Source of the DNA: Parafrankia sp. EUN1f | GTDB lineage: Bacteria > Actinomycetota > Actinomycetes > Frankiales > Frankiaceae | Length of the DNA: 64,000 bases | Assembly: GCF_000177675.1 (NCBI RefSeq) | Contig: NZ_ADGX01000024.1 | Span: 1 to 64,000, forward strand | Direction of reading: 5' to 3' | Part shown: positions 57,900 through 64,000 of the stretch, one piece after another | Layout: each line of letters starts with the position of its first letter | How positions within the stretch are numbered: position 1 is the first letter of the stretch | Made by a program: the position numbers and the translations under genes | The notes under the pieces: generated by a model | Told to the model about the DNA's origin: nothing | Seen by the model: only the letters and a program-made list of their open reading frames with translations | Databases searched by the model: none

Positions 57900-58538
57900 A
57901 TGACCAGCGAGCCCTCGGCCTACCACCAGCGCGTCGCCGAGCAGAAGCGGGCCGCGATCCTGGAGGCGGCCACCCGCCTGTTCCTCGACTCCGGCTATGA
58001 CCGGACCTCGCTGGCGAAGATCGCAGAGGCGGCGGAGGTCTCCAAGGCCACCCTGTTCAGGCAGTTCCCCACGAAGGCGGCCCTGTTCGACGCGATCGTC
58101 ACGGCTTCCTGGGACTCGGGGGACGACGAGGTGCGGCCCCCGGCCGGCGACCTGCGGGCAGGTCTGACCGCGATCGGCCGCCGCTATGTGGACCTGCTCA
58201 CCCGCCCTGGCATGGCCGACCTGTTCCGCATCGTCATCGCCGAGCTGCCCCGCTTCCCCGAGCTCGGGGAGACCCAGTTCAACCGAGGCAAGATGCCCTA
58301 CTTCGAGTCCGTCCGCGGCTACCTGGAGGCCGAACGGGACGCCGGGACGATCGCTGTGGACGACCCCGACCTGGCCGCCACCCAGTTCCTCGGCATGATC
58401 TCCAACTACGTCTTCTGGCCGCGGATGCTGCTTCCCCGCTGGCCTCTCGACGACGCCACCAACGAACGCGTCGTGGCCGAGGCGGTCCGGACGATGGAGG
58501 CCAGGTACGGCACGGCGGCTCAGGCCGCCGAGGGGTGA
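57900..58538 (+). CDS. TetR-family regulator
   Basis: 212 residues. The helix-turn-helix is at about 15-62: KRAAILEAATRLFLDSGYDRTSLAKIAEAAEVSKATLFRQFPTKAALFDAI. The ligand domain ends with the typical TetR C-terminal pattern (FLGMISNYVFWPRMLLPRWPLDD). By position and the 57860-57879 palindrome it very likely represses the divergent SDR gene and itself. The ligand is unknown. Confidence 0.93.
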   Translation: MTSEPSAYHQRVAEQKRAAILEAATRLFLDSGYDRTSLAKIAEAAEVSKATLFRQFPTKAALFDAIVTASWDSGDDEVRPPAGDLRAGLTAIGRRYVDLLTRPGMADLFRIVIAELPRFPELGETQFNRGKMPYFESVRGYLEAERDAGTIAVDDPDLAATQFLGMISNYVFWPRMLLPRWPLDDATNERVVAEAVRTMEARYGTAAQAAEG

Positions 58539-58571
58539 GTCGGTCCGGTCCCGTGCCCAACCCCGGCCTCG

Positions 58572-58616
58572 GGCCCGCGGCCACCGGCGCCCGACATACA
58601 GACGTGGCCGCGGGCC
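58572..58616. terminator. 13-bp perfect hairpin between convergent genes
   Basis: Arms 58572-58584 and 58604-58616 are exact complements around a 19-nt loop. It lies between the ends of the TetR gene and the dehalogenase-like gene. Confidence 0.65.
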
Positions 58617-58641
58617 TGCCCGCACTTCCCGGCGGGCCGGG

Positions 58642-59523
58642 TCAGCGGCTGGCGAGGGCGCGGATCTCGGCGGCGATGAGGGCCGGGTCCTCCTCGGCCA
58701 TGAAGTGCCCACAGCTGACGGTGCGGTGGCGCAGGTCGGGCGCCCAGGCCCGCCACAGCCCTTCGGCGTGGTAACCGAGGGCCGCGCCCCAGTCCTGCTG
58801 GAGCACGGTGACGGGCATGGCGAGGCGGTTCCCGGCCTCGCGGTCGGCGCTGTCGTGGGCCACGTCGATCTGCGCCGAGGCCCGGTAGTCGGCGACGATG
58901 GAGGGAACGGCGCGAGCACTGGAATCGAGGTAGTGGCGGCGGACGGCAGCCGGGACGGCGTCCGCGTCGTTCGCCCACGCGTCGAGGAAGTAGCCGAAGA
59001 ACGCGTCGGCACTCGACCGGATCATCGTCTCGGGCAGGCCCGGCGCCTGGGCCATGAGGTAGAGGTGGAAGCCCACCGCAGCGGACACGCCGTGCATCGC
59101 GTCCCACATGTCGAGGGTCGCGAGGATGTCCAGGAGGAGCACGCGGGCCACCGCCTCCGGGTGGTCCAGAGCCGCCCTGAACGCCACCAGCGCGCCTCGG
59201 TCGTGGCCGGCCAGGGTGAAGCGCTCGTGCCCCAGCTCGGTGGCCAGGCGGGCGACGTCCCGGGCCATGGTCCGCTTGGCGTAGACCTCGGGCCCGGTCT
59301 CGGCGGGCTTGTCGCTTGCTCCGTAGCCGCGCAGGTCGGGGCAGATGACGGTGTGGTCGGCTGCGAGGTCGGCGGCCACATGCCGCCACATGAGCCGGGT
59401 CTGTGGGAAGCCGTGCAGCAGCACGACGGGCGGGCCGGACCCGCCGACCTCGGCCTCCACGGTGACCCCGTCGTCGACCTGCACACGGTGGACGTCGAAT
59501 CCGGGAATGCTCAGAGGGTGCAC
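58642..59523 (-). CDS. Haloacetate dehalogenase/epoxide hydrolase-like alpha/beta hydrolase
   Basis: 293 residues from GTG 59523 with AGGAG ahead. The oxyanion HGFPQT, the Asp nucleophile in LAGHDRGALVAFRAALDHP and the His in VSCGHFMAEEDP follow the fluoroacetate/haloacetate dehalogenase and epoxide hydrolase group, in which Asp and not Ser attacks. CPDLRGYGASDKP fits the same group. It is cytosolic. It is divergent from the SARP regulator, which may control it. The true substrate is not known. Confidence 0.88.
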   Translation of the reverse strand: MHPLSIPGFDVHRVQVDDGVTVEAEVGGSGPPVVLLHGFPQTRLMWRHVAADLAADHTVICPDLRGYGASDKPAETGPEVYAKRTMARDVARLATELGHERFTLAGHDRGALVAFRAALDHPEAVARVLLLDILATLDMWDAMHGVSAAVGFHLYLMAQAPGLPETMIRSSADAFFGYFLDAWANDADAVPAAVRRHYLDSSARAVPSIVADYRASAQIDVAHDSADREAGNRLAMPVTVLQQDWGAALGYHAEGLWRAWAPDLRHRTVSCGHFMAEEDPALIAAEIRALASR

Positions 59524-59683
59524 TGGCTGCTCCTGGTAGTCGTGGGCGGGGCCGGGGCGGCCCGGTGCCCGAGGCGAGGCCCATGCTGCGAGCCCCGAAT
59601 GAGCGATCGATGAGTGACGGCGCGGCCTGCGAGCCGGCACCCGTCGGCGCCGCCGGACCGGCCGCCGGGTGGAGGATCCTGCG

Positions 59684-61723
59684 GTGGAGGACCTGTGGTT
59701 CGGACTGCTGGGACCGGTGGCCGCCTGGCGGCCGGCCGGTGAGCCGGTCGCTCTCGGGGCACCCCGCCACCGGGAGGTGCTGGCTCGGCTGTTGGTCGCC
59801 CGCAACCGGGTGGTTCCGATCGACCGGCTGGTCGCCGACCTGTGGGACGGTGAGCCCCCGGCCGGCGCGGTCGCCGCGGTGCGCACGTTCGTCGCCGCGC
59901 TGCGGCGCGCGCTCGAACCGGACCGGCCGCCGCGCACCGCCTCCCGGCTGCTGGCCACGCAGGGCCCGGGCTACGTCCTGCGCGCGGCCCGCGATGCCGT
60001 CGACGCCTGCCGCTTCGAGGACGCCGCGGCCCGCGCCGCGGCCGCGGCGCCACTGACCGCCGCCGCGCTGTGGGACGAGGCACTCGACCTGTGGCGGGGG
60101 CCCGCTCTCGCCGACTTCCCGCACGCCTCCTGGTGCGTTGCCGAGCGCACCCGGTTGACGGAGCTGCGGCTACGCGCGGTCGAGCAGCGCGCCGATGCGC
60201 TCGTGGCAACGGGCCGCGCCCGCGACGCACTGCCCGACCTGGAGGCCCACGCCACCGCCCATCCCGGACGGGAGGACGCCTGGGTGCTGCTGGCCACCGC
60301 CCTCGACCACGCCGGCCGTCCGGGCGACGCCCTTGCCGCCCTGCGCCGTGCGCACGGTTTGGTCGTCCGGCCCGCCGGGGCAGGCCCGTCCCCCGCGCTC
60401 ACCCGCGCCGAAGCTCGGATCACCGCCGGCCGATCCGCCCCCGGCGTGGCGCGGACCACCGTGGGCGCCGGCATCGCCGACAGCGTGTGGGACCGGACGG
60501 CGGCCGCCTGGGACCGATCGGTGCCCGCACGCTCGCGGGCCCGGCTACACGCCGCGGCCGGCCTGGTACGCGATCTCGCCGTCACCGGTGCGGCCGGGCT
60601 GGCGGAGGCGCGTGCCCAGCGCGGTGACGTGGTCGCGGCGGCCGAGGCGACCGGCGATCCGGTGCTGGCGGCGCAGGTGATCGCCTCCTATGACGTCCCT
60701 GCCGTGTGGACCAGGGCGGACGACCCGGCCGCGTCGGGCGAGCTGGTCCGTGCGGCGGCCCGCGCCGCCGCTGGAGTCCCGGAGGGGCCGCCGGTGCTGC
60801 GTGCGCGGCTGCTGTCGGTCGTCGCGGTGGAGTCCCGCGGCGATGCCGCCGCGGACCGGCCGCCGCCGCTCGCCGGGGCGGCCCCGGCGGATGAGCCGTG
60901 GCGGCTGCGCGCCGAGCGCGCCGCGGACGAAGCGGTCCGCCTGGCCCGGGCCCAGGGGGACCCGTCGGTGCTGGCGTTCGCCCTCAACGGTGCCTTCATG
61001 CAGGCGTTCGGCCCGTGCGGCGGGGCCGCCCGGCGTGCCGCCATCGGCGTCGAACTGACCGGTCTCGCCGTCGACCACGGCCTGCCGAGCCACGAGATCC
61101 TCGGTCGGATCGTCCGCCTCCAGGCCCTGGCCGCGCTCGGCGACCTGGACGCCGCCGGAGCCGAGGCCGACGCGGTGGACCGGCTCGCGCACCGGCACGA
61201 ACGCCCGCTGGCCGGTGTCTTCACCGCCTGGTTCCACGCTCTGCGAACCTGCGAGGAGCACGGCTGGGACCGGGCTCGACCGCTCTACGACCGCGCCCTC
61301 GCGGCCACCGCGACCGGCGGGATGCCCGGTCTCGCCGCAGGCGCCGACGCCCTGGTCGCGCTCGTCCCCGTGCTGCGTGGCGACGGCCTGCCCGCGCCTG
61401 GCCAGCTCGCCGCCGTGGACGTCGGCCCCTACGGACCGTGGCTGAGCCCGCTCCTGCTGGCGGCGGAAGGCGCTCACGACGAGGCCCGGCGCGCCCTCGC
61501 CGCTGTCCCGCGCCCACCCCATGACCACCTGCAGGAGGCGCTGTGGTGCGTCCTGGCCCGGGCAGCGGCAGCGGTCGGCCAGCACCAGGTCCTGCGCCGC
61601 GCCCGTGACGAACTCGCCGCCGCCGTGGGCGAGTCGGCCGGCGGCGGCAGCGGGCTGGTCTCGTTCGGGCCGGTCCGCCACCATGCCGAGGCCGCTGCTG
61701 CCGCGCTGCGCGACGCTCCGTAG
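59684..61723 (+). CDS. SARP/BTAD-type transcriptional regulator
   Basis: GTG 59684 with GGAGGA seven bases ahead (679 residues; GTG 59669 is an alternative). Residues 1-95 are the OmpR-like winged helix ([13 protein letters not shown]…[36 protein letters not shown]). The BTAD domain covers about 100-245 ([35 protein letters not shown]). There is no NB-ARC P-loop; the remainder is Ala-rich TPR-like helices. SARPs activate specialised-metabolism genes; here no biosynthetic cluster is adjacent. Confidence 0.9.
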   Translation: MEDLWFGLLGPVAAWRPAGEPVALGAPRHREVLARLLVARNRVVPIDRLVADLWDGEPPAGAVAAVRTFVAALRRALEPDRPPRTASRLLATQGPGYVLRAARDAVDACRFEDAAARAAAAAPLTAAALWDEALDLWRGPALADFPHASWCVAERTRLTELRLRAVEQRADALVATGRARDALPDLEAHATAHPGREDAWVLLATALDHAGRPGDALAALRRAHGLVVRPAGAGPSPALTRAEARITAGRSAPGVARTTVGAGIADSVWDRTAAAWDRSVPARSRARLHAAAGLVRDLAVTGAAGLAEARAQRGDVVAAAEATGDPVLAAQVIASYDVPAVWTRADDPAASGELVRAAARAAAGVPEGPPVLRARLLSVVAVESRGDAAADRPPPLAGAAPADEPWRLRAERAADEAVRLARAQGDPSVLAFALNGAFMQAFGPCGGAARRAAIGVELTGLAVDHGLPSHEILGRIVRLQALAALGDLDAAGAEADAVDRLAHRHERPLAGVFTAWFHALRTCEEHGWDRARPLYDRALAATATGGMPGLAAGADALVALVPVLRGDGLPAPGQLAAVDVGPYGPWLSPLLLAAEGAHDEARRALAAVPRPPHDHLQEALWCVLARAAAAVGQHQVLRRARDELAAAVGESAGGGSGLVSFGPVRHHAEAAAAALRDAP

Positions 61724-61804
61724 GGACATCCGCCAGACGGCCGCGGAGGCGGACTCGGCAGGCTCCGGCGGGGGATCGGGCCGTCGCGATGGCATGGTGG
61801 TGCG

Positions 61805-63814
61805 GTGCCCAACAAGCTCGCGGAGCAGACTTCCCCCTACCTTCTGCAGCACGCGGACAACCCGGTCGACTGGTGGCCGTGGGGGCCCGAGGCGTTCGCC
61901 GAGGCCACGGCCCGTGGCGTGCCGGTGCTGCTCTCGGTCGGCTATGCGTCCTGCCACTGGTGCCACGTCATGGCCCATGAGTCGTTCGAGGACGCGCAGA
62001 TCGCCGCGTACATGAACGAGCATTTCGTCAACATCAAGGTCGACCGGGAGGAGCGTCCCGACGTCGACTCGGTCTACATGGATGTGACGGTCGCCCTCAC
62101 CGGGCACGGCGGCTGGCCGATGACGGTGTTCCTCACCCCGGCGGCCGAGCCCTTCTTCGCCGGCACCTACTTCCCACCCCGCCCGCGCCAGGGCCAGACG
62201 TCCTTCCCGCAGCTACTGACCGCGGTGTCGGACGCCTGGACCCAGCGCCGGGAGGAGATCGAGGAGGCCGGCGCGGACATCGCCCGCCGGCTGGCGGAGG
62301 TCGTCGCGCTGCCCGGCGGCACCGCCGGTGGGGAAGGCGGCCCCCAGCTCGGCGCCGATCTGCTCGACGGCGCGGTCGCCGGGCTCGCCGGCCGCTTCGA
62401 CGCGCGCCACGGCGGGTTCGGCCCGAAGCCGAAGTTCCCGCCGTCCATGGTCGCCGAGCTCCTGCTCCGGCACTGGGCTCGTACCGGCGACGACAGGGCG
62501 CTCGAGATGGTGCGCGTCACCTGCGAGCGGATGGCCCGCGGCGGTATCTACGACCAGCTCGCGGGCGGCTTCGCCCGGTACAGCGTCGACGCCACCTGGA
62601 CCGTCCCGCACTTCGAGAAGATGCTCTACGACAACGCCCAGCTGCTGCGCGTCTACCTGCACCTGTGGCGGGCCACCGGCTCTGCGTTGGCTGAGCGGGT
62701 GGTGCGGGAGACCGTCGAGTTCCTGCTCACCGACCTGCGGACGCCCGAGGGCGGCTTCGCGTCCGCGCTGGACGCCGACGCGGTGCCCGCCGGGCAGCCG
62801 AACGCGCACCCGGAGGAGGGAGCCAGCTACTCCTGGACGCCCGCCCAGCTCGCCGACGTCCTCGGCCCGGAGGACGGCGCCTGGGCGGCCGGGGTTCTCG
62901 GTGTCACCGAGGCCGGGACCTTCGAGCACGGCACCTCCGTGCTGATGCTGCCCGCGGACCCGGACGACCCGGCCCGGTTCGCCCGGGTCCGGTCCGCGCT
63001 CGCCGCGGCGCGGTCGAGCCGGCCGCAGCCCGCCCGCGATGACAAGATCGTGGCCGCCTGGAACGGGCTGGCGATCGCGGCGCTCGCCGAGGCGGGCGCG
63101 CTGCTGGCCGAGCCGGCCTGGATCGCCGCCGCCACCCGGGCCGCCGAGCTGCTGCGGGACGTCCACCTGCACGACGGCCGGCTGTGGCGGACCAGCCGCG
63201 ACGGCCGACGGGGGCCGAACGCCGGCGTGCTGGAGGACTACGGGTGCGTCGCCGACGGGTACCTAGCGCTGCACCAGGTCACCGCCGACCCGCGGTGGCT
63301 CACACTCGCCGGGGAGCTGCTGGATGTCGTGCGCGCCCGGTTCGCGGCCCCGGACGGCGGTTTCTTCGACACCGCGGACGACGCCGAGGCGCTGCTGCGG
63401 CGGCCGCGGGAGTCGTCCGACTCGGCGACACCGTCCGGGCAGGCCGCCGTGGCCGGGGCGATGCTGACCTTCGCCGCGCTGACCGGCTCGGCCGAGCACC
63501 GCGACGCGGCGGTCGCGACGGTCGGGCTGCTGATGCCACTGCTCGCCAAGGACGCCCGGTATGCGGGCTGGGCTGGTGCGGTGGCCGAGGCGGTCCTGGC
63601 CGGTCCGGCCGAGGTCGCGGTGGTCGGTCGTCCGGACCTGGAGCGGCTGGCGCGGCTGGGCACCGCACCCGGCGCTGTCGTCGTCACCGCTGGTCCGCTC
63701 ACCGCCGGGCGCGCCGATCCGGCTGTGTACGTGTGCCGTGACTTCGTCTGCGAGCTGCCGGTGACCACCGCTGAGGAGGTCCGGGCCAAGCTCGGCGTCC
63801 GGCTTCTCACCTGA
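61805..63814 (+). CDS. Thioredoxin-domain protein of the YyaL/SSP411 (DUF255) family
   Basis: 669 residues from GTG. The N-terminal DUF255 thioredoxin-like domain starts [29 protein letters not shown] and has the CxxC pair C50-H-W-C53 in [60 protein letters not shown] and the (alpha/alpha)6 barrel of AGE/cellobiose-epimerase type follow. The catalytic role of the family is not settled. It corresponds to the gene that in mycobacteria lies just after mca and its small partner (Rv1084 type). Confidence 0.93.
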   Translation: MPNKLAEQTSPYLLQHADNPVDWWPWGPEAFAEATARGVPVLLSVGYASCHWCHVMAHESFEDAQIAAYMNEHFVNIKVDREERPDVDSVYMDVTVALTGHGGWPMTVFLTPAAEPFFAGTYFPPRPRQGQTSFPQLLTAVSDAWTQRREEIEEAGADIARRLAEVVALPGGTAGGEGGPQLGADLLDGAVAGLAGRFDARHGGFGPKPKFPPSMVAELLLRHWARTGDDRALEMVRVTCERMARGGIYDQLAGGFARYSVDATWTVPHFEKMLYDNAQLLRVYLHLWRATGSALAERVVRETVEFLLTDLRTPEGGFASALDADAVPAGQPNAHPEEGASYSWTPAQLADVLGPEDGAWAAGVLGVTEAGTFEHGTSVLMLPADPDDPARFARVRSALAAARSSRPQPARDDKIVAAWNGLAIAALAEAGALLAEPAWIAAATRAAELLRDVHLHDGRLWRTSRDGRRGPNAGVLEDYGCVADGYLALHQVTADPRWLTLAGELLDVVRARFAAPDGGFFDTADDAEALLRRPRESSDSATPSGQAAVAGAMLTFAALTGSAEHRDAAVATVGLLMPLLAKDARYAGWAGAVAEAVLAGPAEVAVVGRPDLERLARLGTAPGAVVVTAGPLTAGRADPAVYVCRDFVCELPVTTAEEVRAKLGVRLLT

Positions 63815-63863
63815 CCCTGGCGCTCCGTCTGACTCTGGCGCTCCGTCTGACCCTGGCACTTCG
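63813..63863. repeat. 18-bp tandem repeat overlapping the DUF255 gene end
   Basis: GACCCTGGCGCTCCGTCT at 63813-63830, a one-base variant at 63831-63848, then a partial third unit to about 63863. The first unit starts within the stop codon. Confidence 0.6.
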
Positions 63864-63954
63864 GGCCGCTCGACGATCAGCTTGGACGCCGCACCGAGAC
63901 CGGCTGGTTTCCGACGACTCCACGCGTGCGCATAATGTTGTAAGCGTGTAATCA

Positions 63955-64000
63955 TGGATGGGGTCGCGTTCCAGCCCGGCCGGTGCGTCGTCGGCGCAGT
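63955..64000 (+). CDS. Possible start of a gene running off the window
   Basis: ATG 63955 opens a frame (MDGVAFQPGRCVVGA) to the window end. It is preceded by an AT-rich patch, CATAATGTTGTAAGCGTG, that could be a promoter with a short or no leader. Only 15 codons are visible, so the product cannot be judged. Confidence 0.3.

Noticed and set aside
59684..61723. Biosynthetic gene cluster around the SARP regulator
   Set aside because: Neighbours are a hydrolase and a conserved DUF255 gene; no synthase or tailoring genes are present in the window.

Overview
The window is a high-GC actinobacterial chromosome segment. Mycothiol metabolism (mca), the gene order mfd–mazG–eno–ftsB–DUF501–ppx, many GTG/TTG starts, leaderless-type promoters and F420/PPOX-type proteins all point to Actinomycetes. 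The style of the proteins (very Pro/Arg-rich tails, many accessory hydrolases) suggests a Frankia-like organism; this is inference, as no rRNA gene is present.

Region 1 (1-20.2 kb) is a surface or extracellular polysaccharide locus. It runs from the 3' end of an RmlC-type epimerase gene through a sugar C-methyltransferase, a Wzx-like flippase with a giant disordered cytosolic tail and a Wzz-like copolymerase with a decayed BY-kinase domain. It continues with a Wzy/ligase-like membrane protein, two membrane-anchored GH26-type hydrolase paralogues and a five-gene minus-strand operon (CDP-glucose-type cytidylyltransferase, DUF4910 peptidase-like protein, IspD/TarI-like cytidylyltransferase, PhyH-like dioxygenase, catalytically altered SDR). 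An island at about 7.3-9.3 kb interrupts it: a lower-GC secreted-protein gene, a cytochrome P450 remnant and a direct repeat.

Region 2 (20.2-33.8 kb) is a MerR regulator followed by the conserved core block mfd, SurA-like lipoprotein, mazG, sppA, eno, ftsB, DUF501, ppx and a family-5 uracil-DNA glycosylase. The last four genes overlap one another by 4 bp.

Region 3 (33.8-45.3 kb) starts with about 1.5 kb without a convincing gene, then an aberrant tRNA gene with a 9-nt anticodon loop. Next come a Bax-inhibitor-like membrane protein, a PPOX protein, a DUF4287 protein and an SGNH hydrolase. A Tat-exported phospholipase C carries a 7-bp duplication that frameshifts its last domain. An MBOAT acyltransferase and an alpha/beta hydrolase follow. 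The SGNH and MBOAT proteins could together O-acylate a surface glycan.

Region 4 (45.3-64 kb) has a secreted serine protease, a VWA/MoxR-ATPase pair, greA, mca and its small membrane partner, an ArfB-type rescue factor, leuS, an SDR/TetR divergent pair with a clear operator, a dehalogenase-like hydrolase divergent from a SARP regulator, and a DUF255 thioredoxin-domain protein. In Mycobacterium greA–mca–small protein–DUF255 are close together; here about 9 kb lies between the last two.

Across the window, intergenic spaces at gene ends carry long hairpins. Three spacers carry members of one interspersed palindromic repeat family.
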